A DNA stretch of 64,000 nt, taken from positions 3,410,001 to 3,474,000 of the forward strand of contig NZ_QPER01000002.1 of NCBI RefSeq assembly GCF_009455635.1. Direction: 5' to 3'. A program made the position numbers and the translations under genes. Origin of the DNA: Paraburkholderia agricolaris. Its GTDB lineage: Bacteria; Pseudomonadota; Gammaproteobacteria; Burkholderiales; Burkholderiaceae. Positions 45,787 to 54,177 of this stretch are shown piece after piece; positions within the stretch are counted from its first letter, which is position 1, and every line of letters starts with the position of its first letter. The notes beneath the pieces were generated by a model. It was not told where the DNA came from, ran no database searches, and was given only the letters and a program-made list of their open reading frames with translations.

Positions 45787-46539
45787 TTAGCGGATTTCCA
45801 CCTGGTACTGAAACGTCGCGGCAGCGCCGCGAGTGCTGCGCCATTCGAACGGCGTGCCGGCGAAGTCCGACGCGACACGCTGAACCTGAATGACGGGACT
45901 GCCGGACGCTACATCGAGAAGCAAAGCATCTTCGGCCGTGGCCTGTTCTACATTTAGAATTTCCGTGGCGGACGCCACGATCTGCCGGCACAGACGTTCG
46001 TACAACGGGTACAGCAGGTCTTCGAAATCGCCGAGCGGTAGCGTGGCCAAGGGTTCGAAACGCGCACGCGGCAACCAGATTTCTTCCGACAGAACCGCCT
46101 GACCTTCGATCAGGCGCACACGCGACAAATGGATCGCTTTCTCGGCGGCTTTCATTCCCAGAGCAGCGCGAATTTCTTCGCGAGGCTTCACGATTTCGCG
46201 CTTGAGCACGCGCGCTGTCGGCCGCACCGGTTTGCCGTCGCGCGACTTAAAGCGAAAGAAGCGAAACAGCGACGAATCGAAACGCGGCCGCCGGATGAAG
46301 GTGCCCTTGCCCTGGCTGCGCGTGAGCACGCCGTCGGCAACAAGCAGATCAATCGCCTTGCGAACCGTTCCAGTGGAGACGTTATAGAACTGCCCCAACT
46401 CCGCCTCTGTGGCAATGGCTTCCTCGAGCGCCCATTCGCCTGCAGCAATGCGGCCAACCAGATCGTCACGCAATTGCTGATAACGGGGCAGCCGATCGTC
46501 CGGCTTGGTCACAAAAGAGGCCGCTTGCATGGTGCTCAT
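45787..46539 (-). CDS. GntR-family regulator with UTRA domain (HutC type)
   Basis: A 250-residue repressor. The winged HTH at about residues 18-85 includes PRYQQLRDDLVGRIAAGEW and AELGQFYNVSTGTVRKAIDLLVADGVLTRSQGKGTFI. The UTRA effector domain follows (about 100-245), with LSRVRLIEGQAVLSEEIWLP. HutC-type regulators bind a small ligand, often a sugar acid or aromatic breakdown product, and release DNA. It reads leftward between the two operators described, and diverges from an MFS-amidohydrolase pair. Confidence 0.93.
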   Translation of the reverse strand: MSTMQAASFVTKPDDRLPRYQQLRDDLVGRIAAGEWALEEAIATEAELGQFYNVSTGTVRKAIDLLVADGVLTRSQGKGTFIRRPRFDSSLFRFFRFKSRDGKPVRPTARVLKREIVKPREEIRAALGMKAAEKAIHLSRVRLIEGQAVLSEEIWLPRARFEPLATLPLGDFEDLLYPLYERLCRQIVASATEILNVEQATAEDALLLDVASGSPVIQVQRVASDFAGTPFEWRSTRGAAATFQYQVEIR

Positions 46540-46635
46540 ATAGTTGTTCAGAGGAGTAACTACTGTACAACATCGCGCGACAACGACGTGAGCAAGGGTT
46601 AATACTCAATGACTTTCCACGGCGTTACGGCCATC

Positions 46636-46667
46636 ATTCATGTAGTCATATATATGACTACATGAAT
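46636..46667. promoter_or_regulatory. Perfect 32-bp palindromic operator
   Basis: ATTCATGTAGTCATAT (46,636-46,651) is followed by its exact reverse complement (46,652-46,667). It lies between the GntR gene and the rightward MFS gene, 18 bases before the MFS start at 46,686, so repressor binding would block transcription or ribosome access. A copy with one good half is at 45,688. Confidence 0.85.
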
Positions 46668-46685
46668 GGCATAACGGAGACGGCT

Positions 46686-47984
46686 ATGTTCACGTGGTAC
46701 AAGCAGGGCACGCCCCTGGAACGCAACACATTTTGGGGATGCTTTGCGGGTTGGGGACTCGACGCGCTCGACGTGCAGATGTTCACCCTGGCCATTCCTG
46801 CGATCATTGCCGCGTATGGCATCGATCACACGCAGGCCGGCGCGATCAGCAGCGTGACGCTGATATCTTCAGCGCTTGGCGGTTGGATCGCGGGGGCATT
46901 GTCGGACCGCCTTGGCCGCGTCCGGACCTTGCAAATAACGATCCTCTGGTTTGCCGGCTTCACGTTCCTCTGCGCGTTCGCGCAAAACTTCCCCCAGCTG
47001 CTGGTTCTCAAAGCGCTCCAAGGATTCGGGTTCGGCGGCGAGTGGGCAGCAGGCGCGGTATTGATGGCGGAAACCATTCGTACCGAACATCGCGGCAAGG
47101 CCATGGGCGCCGTGCAAAGCGCCTGGGCGGTTGGCTGGGGGGCAGCCGTGCTGGTGTATGCCGTGGCGTTCTCGTGGTTACCGTCGGACACCGCATGGCG
47201 CGTGATGTTCGCCGTCGGCCTGGTGCCGGCCGGCCTGGTTCTATTCGTACGGCGCAATCTGAAGGAGCCGGCGCGCGTCGCGCCGGTAAGCACTGCACCT
47301 AGCACCTCCGTGCTCGGGCAGATCACCCAGGTTTTTCAGCCGCGTGTGCTCAAAACCACCGTGATCGGCGCCGTGCTCGGCACCGGCGCGCATGGCGGGT
47401 ACTACGCGATCATGAGCTGGCTGCCCACCTTCCTTGCCAAAGAGCGGCACCTGTCGGTTCTGAACACCGGCGGCTATCTGGCGGTGGTCATCGTAGCGTT
47501 CTGGTGCGGCTGCATGGCGAGCGCCTATCTGCTGGATCGCATTGGGCGCCGGCGCAATATCGCCCTCTTCGCGTTCTGCTGCATCGTCACGGTTCTCGCT
47601 TACGTAATGCTGCCGCTGACCAACACGCAAATGCTCGTGCTCGGCTTCCCGCTCGGCTTGTTCGCCGCCGGCATTCCTGCCAGCCTCGGTCCGCTTTTCA
47701 ACGAACTGTATCCGGCCGACATGCGTGGCACGGGCGTCGGATTCTGCTACAACTTCGGACGGATCGCCTCAGCGGGCTTCCCTGTCCTCGTCGGCTATAT
47801 GAGTCATTCGATGTCTCTGGGCATGGCAATCGGCATCGATGCTGCCATTGCTTACGGCCTCGCGATGGTCGCGGTGTTGCTGCTTCCCGAGACCCGCGGT
47901 AAGCGTCTGCGTGGCGCGGTCGCTGAATCGGCAGCCGATGCCGTCGACTCTGCGCGCCTGAACCTGGACACGCCGCGGAACTGA
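46686..47984 (+). CDS. MFS transporter, aromatic acid:proton symporter type
   Basis: A 432-residue permease of the AAHS or sialate-like branch, with twelve membrane segments. Signature parts are GWGLDALDVQMFTLAIPAI (helix 1, with Asp residues), GALSDRLGRVRTLQITIL (helix 2-3 loop) and GFGFGGEWAAGAVLMAE. The ATG at 46,686 has GGAG six bases upstream and leaves the operator outside the gene; the earlier ATG at 46,662 would put the palindrome end inside. It is followed after two bases by the amidohydrolase gene. Confidence 0.9.
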   Translation: MFTWYKQGTPLERNTFWGCFAGWGLDALDVQMFTLAIPAIIAAYGIDHTQAGAISSVTLISSALGGWIAGALSDRLGRVRTLQITILWFAGFTFLCAFAQNFPQLLVLKALQGFGFGGEWAAGAVLMAETIRTEHRGKAMGAVQSAWAVGWGAAVLVYAVAFSWLPSDTAWRVMFAVGLVPAGLVLFVRRNLKEPARVAPVSTAPSTSVLGQITQVFQPRVLKTTVIGAVLGTGAHGGYYAIMSWLPTFLAKERHLSVLNTGGYLAVVIVAFWCGCMASAYLLDRIGRRRNIALFAFCCIVTVLAYVMLPLTNTQMLVLGFPLGLFAAGIPASLGPLFNELYPADMRGTGVGFCYNFGRIASAGFPVLVGYMSHSMSLGMAIGIDAAIAYGLAMVAVLLLPETRGKRLRGAVAESAADAVDSARLNLDTPRN

Positions 47985-47986
47985 TC

Positions 47987-48874
47987 ATGAGTGACCCTGC
48001 ATTGCTCACCCAGTCCCGCGGTTGTCGAGTCGACACTCACGCGCACGTCTTCGAAAAAGGCTTACCGCTCACGGATGGCCGGCGCTACGCGCCGGACTAC
48101 GACGCGACGCTCGACACCTATTTGCAGCTACTGAACGCGCACGGCATCGAGCGTGCGGTTCTGGTGCAGCCGAGCTTTCTCGGGACGGACAATCGCTACC
48201 TGCTGCAAGCACTCTCGCGAGACAGGCGTTGCTTGAGGGGCGTAGCGGTGGTCACGCCCGACGTGTCCGAAAAAGAGTTGGCCGCGCTGCACGCGCAAGG
48301 CGTAACCGGCATACGGCTCAATCTGATCGGGCAGGCGTTACCCGATCTGGCAGCGAGTTCATGGCCCCCATTGCTCGAACGATTGTCGGAACTGGGCTGG
48401 CACGTCGAATTACACCGCAATTCGCAAGACCTGGCACCAATGCTCGACCGGCTGCTGGAGGCCGGAGTACCTGTGGTCGTCGATCATTTTGGACGTCCCG
48501 ACCCTCAGAAAGGCATTCGCGACCCCGGCTTCAGAACCTTGCTCGGGTATGGCAAAACGGGGCGCGTGTGGATCAAGGTTTCGGGCGCCTACCGATGCGC
48601 GGCGCCGGGTTCCGATTTTGTGCGTGAGGCTACCGGTCAGCTCGTCGAACACTTCGGCGCCGCGCGGCTGATGTGGGGCAGCGACTGGCCTCACACTCAG
48701 CACGAACAGGTGATGAACTACGGCAAGTCGTTATCGACGCTGCTGGAACCCGGCCTGGATGCAACGGCGATCAACGCGATTCTATGTACAACCCCCGCGT
48801 CGTTCTACGGCTTCGAACAGAAGGCCGGGAAAGGCGACGCGTCGACAACAACGCTACTTCAACGCGCTTCCTGA
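47987..48874 (+). CDS. Amidohydrolase of the LigI / pyrone-dicarboxylate hydrolase type
   Basis: A 295-residue TIM-barrel hydrolase. The metal-site-like start VDTHAHVFEKG near residue 18 and later HVELHRNSQDL, PVVVDHFGRPDPQKG and MWGSDWPHTQHEQ match the amidohydrolase group that includes 2-pyrone-4,6-dicarboxylate hydrolase and sugar-lactone hydrolases. It starts two bases after the MFS stop, so transporter and hydrolase form one unit under the GntR operator. The likely substrate is a lactone from an aromatic acid or sugar acid. Confidence 0.88.
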   Translation: MSDPALLTQSRGCRVDTHAHVFEKGLPLTDGRRYAPDYDATLDTYLQLLNAHGIERAVLVQPSFLGTDNRYLLQALSRDRRCLRGVAVVTPDVSEKELAALHAQGVTGIRLNLIGQALPDLAASSWPPLLERLSELGWHVELHRNSQDLAPMLDRLLEAGVPVVVDHFGRPDPQKGIRDPGFRTLLGYGKTGRVWIKVSGAYRCAAPGSDFVREATGQLVEHFGAARLMWGSDWPHTQHEQVMNYGKSLSTLLEPGLDATAINAILCTTPASFYGFEQKAGKGDASTTTLLQRAS

Positions 48875-48978
48875 GCGAAGCCGCCACGCCAAAGACGCCA
48901 AAGTCCGCCGAGCCTCATCGGCAACGGCGGACGGCTTCTTCAGGCGCTAGTGGCAACGCCCGTTCTGCTCAATAGCGA

Positions 48979-50301
48979 TCAGCTCTGCGCCATCGCGGCC
49001 GAACGTGCAGCGTCGCGCGCGCCCTCCTGATGCATGCGCGTGATCAATCCCAGCGCGCAGAACAGCGTAATCAGCACGTGCAGGATCCCCAATGCGACGA
49101 CGGAAAGAATCGAACCGGTTGCGCCCAGCAGGTACTGTCCGAGAATCGGCGTGGTGCCGGCGAACACCATGCCGCAAATCTGATAGGAAAGCGAAATACC
49201 GGTGTAGCGCACCTGAACCGGAAACGACTTCGCCAGAATGCCGGCCATCGCCGCGTAATACAGCGAGTGCGGAATCGAGGCGAGCGCCATGCCCAGCATC
49301 GCGAGCTTGGTCGAGCCGGTGGCGATCAGTGAGAACATCAGCGGCAACGCGACGATCTCCGGCACCAGCATGTAAATGACCGCTTTTTTCAGGTCCATTT
49401 TTGTGGCGAGCACCGCGCCGAACGGCTGCACGATGAGTTGCACGATGATCGCACCGGTAATCACCGTGAGAAACTGCGTGCGATCGAAACCGATGCTCGT
49501 AACGGCCCACGACAATGCAAACGTCGTCTTGAAGTAAGTCGCCGACAGGCCGATCACACAAGCGCCCACGCCCATTGCCACCAGACCTTTATGGTTGCGC
49601 AACACTTCGCCGATCGGCAGTTTCGCGACCTTGTTCTTGTCCTTCAACTCCTGCATGGCCGGCGACTCTTCGACGCTCATGCGGATAAACATGCCGACCA
49701 CCACCAGCAACGCCGAGAACAGGAACGGAATGCGCCAACCCCATGTCATGAACTGATGATCCGGCAGCATCGAGGTCAGCAGAAAGGCCACCGTTGCCAG
49801 CAAATTGCCGGCGGGCGAGCCTTGTTGCGCGAAAGCGGAATAGAGAATTTCCTTGCCCTTCGGCGCATGTTCCGACGACAGCACCACAGCGCCACCCCAT
49901 TCACCCCCCATCGCCACACCCTGCATCAGGCGGAACAGAATCAGCAGCGCGGGAGCCAGCAGCCCGACCTGGTTGTAGGTGGGCAACAAACCCATGCCGG
50001 TCGTGCAGCACCCCATCAGCATTAGCGTGATGATCAGCGTTTTCTTGCGGCCGACCTTGTCGCCCAGGTGCCCAAAGATGATCCCGCCGATCGGCCGCGC
50101 CAGAAAACCTACCCAGAAAGTCGCGAACGCCGCCAGCGTACCGGCCAGCGCGGAGGTGGTCGGGAAGAAGATCTTGCCGAGCACTAGCGCCGCCGCCGTG
50201 CTGTACGCATAGAAGTCATACCATTCGATCGTTGTCCCAACGAATGATGCGATACCCGCTTTGCGGGCATTCCGGTGTTGCGTTTCGAGCGTGAGCGCCA
50301 T
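48979..50301 (-). CDS. MFS transporter, metabolite:proton symporter (MHS) family
   Basis: A 440-residue permease like ProP, KgtP and ShiA. Marks are SFVGTTIEWYDFYAYSTAAALVLG at the N-terminus, FLARPIGGIIFGHLGDKVGRKKTL (helix 2-3) and RLMQGVAMGGEWGGAVVLSSEHAP. These are the MHS signature. The start at 50,301 was chosen because the family begins MALTLET-like; an earlier ATG adds 11 residues. It is divergent from the IclR gene across a 240-base spacer with IclR-type boxes. Confidence 0.9.
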   Translation of the reverse strand: MALTLETQHRNARKAGIASFVGTTIEWYDFYAYSTAAALVLGKIFFPTTSALAGTLAAFATFWVGFLARPIGGIIFGHLGDKVGRKKTLIITLMLMGCCTTGMGLLPTYNQVGLLAPALLILFRLMQGVAMGGEWGGAVVLSSEHAPKGKEILYSAFAQQGSPAGNLLATVAFLLTSMLPDHQFMTWGWRIPFLFSALLVVVGMFIRMSVEESPAMQELKDKNKVAKLPIGEVLRNHKGLVAMGVGACVIGLSATYFKTTFALSWAVTSIGFDRTQFLTVITGAIIVQLIVQPFGAVLATKMDLKKAVIYMLVPEIVALPLMFSLIATGSTKLAMLGMALASIPHSLYYAAMAGILAKSFPVQVRYTGISLSYQICGMVFAGTTPILGQYLLGATGSILSVVALGILHVLITLFCALGLITRMHQEGARDAARSAAMAQS

Positions 50302-50363
50302 CGTGATACGTCTCCGTTTGTGTCGCGAATGCACGGGGTGGATTCAATCTCCATTCACCGCAT

Positions 50364-50402
50364 TTGTTCGATTAATGAACTTACTTTCCATTAGCGAACA
50401 AG
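50364..50402. promoter_or_regulatory. Candidate IclR-type operator
   Basis: TTGTTCGATTAATGAAC (50,364-50,380) and the reverse-oriented TTCCATTAGCGAACAA (50,386-50,401) form an inverted pair of TTGTTCGnTAATG. It lies between the MHS transporter and the IclR gene. Confidence 0.55.
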
Positions 50403-50542
50403 AAGCGCGACTATAGGGATCGCTCGCAACGGGCGTCAATTAAGGGATTACCCGCAGTCACCTCAGGATAAGACCTCGGGCGAACTAGGTGTATACCCCT
50501 TCCCTATTGCCATCCAGTTATCGAAATGTCGATAATATTCTC

Positions 50543-51286
50543 ATGGATGTGAAAACTGCAGTGCGCGTCTTCGACGTGATAAACCTCTTTGCCGAAGTGC
50601 GGCAACCCATGATCTACAGCGAAATCGCGCGTCGAACCGAGATCCCGCTGTCGAGTTGCCACGCGCTTTTGCAAACCATGGTCGCCAAGGGCTACCTCTA
50701 CGCGCCGGGCGTGAAGGCCGGCTATTACCCCACGCAACGGCTACTGCACGTGGCGCGCGACATTTGCAGCGAAGACCCGCTGACGCTGTTGTTCCAGCCG
50801 CTGCTCACGTCCCTGCGCGACGCCACTGGTGAGACCGCGGCGCTCGCCACGCTGGCCGGCAACCGCGTCGTCTACCTCGACGTGATGGAGTCGCGCCAGA
50901 AGATCCGCTATAGCGACGAACCCGGCGGCTTCATGTACGTGCATGCCAGCGCGGCGGGCAAGGCGTTGCTCGGTGCCCTCTCGGCGGATGCGCGCCGCAA
51001 GCTGCTCGACAGTTGCGAGCCGTGGAGCGCGTCGACCGATGGCACGGTGATCGATCGCAAAACACTGGAGATCGAAGTCGAGCAAGGCGTGAAAAACGGC
51101 TGGCATCGCTCGACGGGTGAAAACGTCGAAGACGTGGCCGGGTTGGCGCGTGGCTTCCTGATTCACGGCGAGGCGTTCGCACTTGTGATCGGCGGCCCGA
51201 AAGCCCGGCTCCTGAAGAACGAACCCCGCGCGATCGAAGCGCTGCTTGAAATTTACGGCCAGATCCCGCCTGCCCTGCTGGCGTGA
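50543..51286 (+). CDS. IclR-family transcriptional regulator
   Basis: A 247-residue regulator. The winged HTH at residues 1-70 includes VKTAVRVFDVINLFAEVRQPMIYSEIARRTEIPLSSCHALLQTMVAKGYL. The effector domain contains GETAALATLAGNRVVYLDVMES and VHASAAGKALLGAL, then DVAGLARGFLIHGEAFALVIGGP, all typical. The listed frame also starts earlier at 50,489; the ATG at 50,543 matches the family start. It precedes the cyclase-SDR-dehydrogenase genes and probably controls them. Confidence 0.9.
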   Translation: MDVKTAVRVFDVINLFAEVRQPMIYSEIARRTEIPLSSCHALLQTMVAKGYLYAPGVKAGYYPTQRLLHVARDICSEDPLTLLFQPLLTSLRDATGETAALATLAGNRVVYLDVMESRQKIRYSDEPGGFMYVHASAAGKALLGALSADARRKLLDSCEPWSASTDGTVIDRKTLEIEVEQGVKNGWHRSTGENVEDVAGLARGFLIHGEAFALVIGGPKARLLKNEPRAIEALLEIYGQIPPALLA

Positions 51287-51360
51287 GGATGTGCTGCACG
51301 GCTCGGCGCCGCGTGTGCGGGCAGTGCAGCGCTTAGGCCAGATCGGTAGAGGAAGCTGAA

Positions 51361-52413
51361 ATGCGCTGGAAGAACAAACCCGAAGGATCCAACTGGGGCG
51401 ACTTCGGCCCCGACGACCAACTCGGCCGGCCGAATCTGATCGGCACGGAACAGGTGCTCAAAGGCGCGCGTGAAATCCGCGCGGGGTTGAGCTTCTGCCT
51501 TTCGCTGCCACTCGACTTTCCCGGCGACAACAAGCTGAACGTGCGCCGTCATCCGCCCGTGCTGCGCCCGACCTTCAGGGACGATCTGCCCTACGTCAAC
51601 TTCCCGCTTGCGCGCAACGAAGCGGGCGCCACCGACGTGCTCAGCGACGATCAGGTGCTGCTGAGCCTGCAGTACTCGACACAATGGGATTCGCTCGCGC
51701 ACGTGGGCGCTCGTTTCGACGCAAACGGCGACGGTGTACCCGAGAGCGTCTACTACAACGGCTACCGTGCCAATGCGGATATCGTCGGTCCGATCGAGTA
51801 TCGGGCGGATGAAGGCTTCGCGCCGCATGCCTGCGGCGGCGAACACAGCCACGCCGACGTGCTCGGCATCGAGAATCTTGCCGTGAAGGGCATGCAGGGG
51901 CGTGGCGTACTGGTCGATCTGGTGGCGCACTATGCACGCGAATATCGAACGGTCGGCTACGACGATCTGATGTTCGCGATCGAAGCCGATCGTGTCGAGA
52001 TCGAGCCTGGCGACATGCTGGTGCTGCGTACCGGTTTCGCCGAGATGGTGCTGGAGATGAACCGCCAGCCCGACGAGTCAGTGCTCAACGCTCATTGCTG
52101 CGCACTCGATGGGCGCGACGAACGTCTGCTGCAATGGATCACCGACTCCGGCATCGCCGCGCTCGCTGCGGACAACTACGCGGTGGAACGCTTTCCGGCG
52201 CGCGCGCCAACCACGCCGGGCGAGCATCCGTTGTTGCCGCTGCATCACCATTGCCTGTTCAAGCTCGGCTTACCGCTAGGCGAACTCTGGTACCTGCACG
52301 ACCTCGCCGCGTGGCTGCGTGCGAACGGCCGCTCGCATTTCATGCTGACGGCGCCGCCGCTCCGGTTGCCCGGCGCGATGGGTTCGCCGGTCACACCGAT
52401 CGCCACTGTCTAA
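51361..52413 (+). CDS. Cyclase-family hydrolase (kynurenine formamidase-like fold)
   Basis: A 350-residue protein of the PF04199 cyclase family, in the larger branch that begins NWGDFGPDDQLGRPNLI. The metal-site region is WDSLAHVGARFDANGDG near residue 103-118 with a later EHSHADVLGIENLAV, in place of the compact HxGTHxD motif of KynB. The end, LPLHHHCLFKLGLPLGELWYLHDLAAWLR, is conserved in this branch. Such enzymes hydrolyse or cyclise small ring or acid compounds, but this branch has no settled substrate. GAGGAAG precedes the ATG. Confidence 0.85.
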   Translation: MRWKNKPEGSNWGDFGPDDQLGRPNLIGTEQVLKGAREIRAGLSFCLSLPLDFPGDNKLNVRRHPPVLRPTFRDDLPYVNFPLARNEAGATDVLSDDQVLLSLQYSTQWDSLAHVGARFDANGDGVPESVYYNGYRANADIVGPIEYRADEGFAPHACGGEHSHADVLGIENLAVKGMQGRGVLVDLVAHYAREYRTVGYDDLMFAIEADRVEIEPGDMLVLRTGFAEMVLEMNRQPDESVLNAHCCALDGRDERLLQWITDSGIAALAADNYAVERFPARAPTTPGEHPLLPLHHHCLFKLGLPLGELWYLHDLAAWLRANGRSHFMLTAPPLRLPGAMGSPVTPIATV

Positions 52414-52445
52414 GTCTTCCTCTTTTACTACACCGAATCCGAAGC

Positions 52446-53147
52446 ATGACTAAAGAACGAGTTTTGATTACCGGCGGCGCTGCCGGCATCGGCGCCGCGT
52501 GTGCTGAGCGTTGCAAGGCGGACGGTTACGACGTGGTCGTGATCGATCGCGTCGGCAATGGACTGATCGCCGATCTGTCGGACCCGCAGGCAACCGCGGC
52601 GGCGCTCGAACGTGCACTCGAAGACGGTCCGATCACACGTCTCGTCAACAACGTCGGCGTGGTTGTGCCGGCGAGCGCGGAAGCGCAATCGCTCGAAGAA
52701 CTCGAACGCGCCTGGGCGCTCAACGTGCGCTGTTCGCTTCAATGCATGCAAGCGTTGCTGCCCGGTATGAAGGCGGCCGGTTTCGGCCGGATCGTGAACA
52801 TGTCGTCGCGCGCGGCGCTCGGCAAGGAATTGCGCACCGCCTATTCGGCAACCAAGGCCGCGCTGATCGGCATGACACGCGTATGGGCGCTCGAACTCGG
52901 CGCGTTTGGCGTAACCGCCAATGCGATCGGTCCGGGCCCGATCCGCACGGAGTTGTTCGATCGCGCAAATCCGCCGGATGCGCCGCGCACGCGCGCAATC
53001 ATTGAGAGCGTGCCGGTCAAGCGTGTGGGCACGCCGGATGACGTCGCACACGCCGCGTCGTATCTGCTCGACGCGCGCAGCGGTTTCGTGACCGGCCAGG
53101 TGTTGTACGTGTGCGGCGGCATGACCGTCGGCGTCGCGGGAGTGTGA
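52446..53147 (+). CDS. Short-chain dehydrogenase/reductase
   Basis: A 233-residue SDR. The NAD-binding motif is TGGAAGIG near residue 9, followed by NNVGV near residue 70 (in place of NNAG). The catalytic Tyr and Lys are in AYSATKAAL near residue 135-143. The end, GFVTGQVLYVCGGMTVGVAG, is typical. It follows the cyclase by 32 bases and nearly touches the next gene, so it shares an operon. Substrate not known, but it should act on the product of the cyclase or dehydrogenase. Confidence 0.9.
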   Translation: MTKERVLITGGAAGIGAACAERCKADGYDVVVIDRVGNGLIADLSDPQATAAALERALEDGPITRLVNNVGVVVPASAEAQSLEELERAWALNVRCSLQCMQALLPGMKAAGFGRIVNMSSRAALGKELRTAYSATKAALIGMTRVWALELGAFGVTANAIGPGPIRTELFDRANPPDAPRTRAIIESVPVKRVGTPDDVAHAASYLLDARSGFVTGQVLYVCGGMTVGVAGV

Positions 53148-53149
53148 AC

Positions 53150-54109
53150 ATGAACGCACAGGCGATACGGCGTGCGGGGATTGTCGGCGGCGGAAGTATC
53201 GGCATTGCCTTCGCCGTGGTGTTCGCGCGAGCCGGTTGGCGCGTGCGCCTGTTCGATCCGGCTGCTGAACGGCGCGCGCTTGCGCCAACGGAAATCATGC
53301 AGCGTCTCGAAGAATTGACCCGCTTCGGCCTGCTCGACGAATCCCCTGACGACGTGGCCGCACGCGTCGAAATTGTAGCGGCGCTGGAAACGGCCGCGGC
53401 CGACGCCGATCTCGTGCAGGAATGTGCACCGGAGCGTGAAGAGATCAAACGCGAACTGTTCATCGCACTCGATCGCGCGGCGCCACCGCACGCGATTCTG
53501 GCAAGCGCGTCGTCGTTTCTCGCAGCGTCGCGCTTTGTCGATGAAACGCTGCCGGGACGCGGCCGGTGCCTTGTCGCGCATCCAGGCAATCCGCCGTATC
53601 TGATCCCGGTCGTCGAAATCGTGCCCGCCCCCTTTACCGCGGATGACGCCGTGGCACGTGCAATCACGCTCTTCACCGAGGCTGGTCTGAAACCGGTGCG
53701 CGTCGCAAAAGAAGTAGAAGGGTTCATCTTCAACCGGCTGCAGGGCGCGCTATTGCGCGAAGCGTATTGCCTCGTGCGCGACGGTGTGGCTTCTGTGGAC
53801 GATGTCGATACCGTCGTACGCGAAGGGCTCGGATTGCGCTGGTCGGTAATCGGACCGTTCGAGACCGTCGATCTGAATACGCGTGGCGGCATCGCTTCGC
53901 ATGCGCAGAAGATGGGACCGTCGTATGCGCGCATGGGCGCGGAACGCGGTCAGAACGATCCATGGACACCTGAACTCGTCGCCGATGTTGAAGCAGCGCG
54001 CCGCAGCACTTTGCCGCTCGAACAGTGGGAAGAACGCGTGGCGTGGCGCGACCGCGCATTGATGCGACTGACCCGCTACCGCAAGGATTCCGCGCAAAAC
54101 GATTCGTAA
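53150..54109 (+). CDS. 3-hydroxyacyl-CoA dehydrogenase-like NAD enzyme
   Basis: A 319-residue protein with Rossmann motif GIVGGGSIGIAFAVVFARAGW near residue 10 and the 3HCDH mark GRCLVAHPGNPPYLIPVVEIVPAP near residue 140. The C-terminal helical domain has FIFNRLQGALLREAYCLVRDG. Close relatives include L-gulonate 3-dehydrogenase, carnitine dehydrogenase and 3-hydroxybutyryl-CoA dehydrogenase; the sequence alone does not choose among them. The ATG at 53,150 lies two bases after the SDR stop, indicating coupling. Confidence 0.9.
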   Translation: MNAQAIRRAGIVGGGSIGIAFAVVFARAGWRVRLFDPAAERRALAPTEIMQRLEELTRFGLLDESPDDVAARVEIVAALETAAADADLVQECAPEREEIKRELFIALDRAAPPHAILASASSFLAASRFVDETLPGRGRCLVAHPGNPPYLIPVVEIVPAPFTADDAVARAITLFTEAGLKPVRVAKEVEGFIFNRLQGALLREAYCLVRDGVASVDDVDTVVREGLGLRWSVIGPFETVDLNTRGGIASHAQKMGPSYARMGAERGQNDPWTPELVADVEAARRSTLPLEQWEERVAWRDRALMRLTRYRKDSAQNDS

Positions 54110-54177
54110 GCAGCACACGCCGTACTCGCCTAGCATGACCCGATAAATATTATTCGACCACCGCCAGAGACAGTCAC

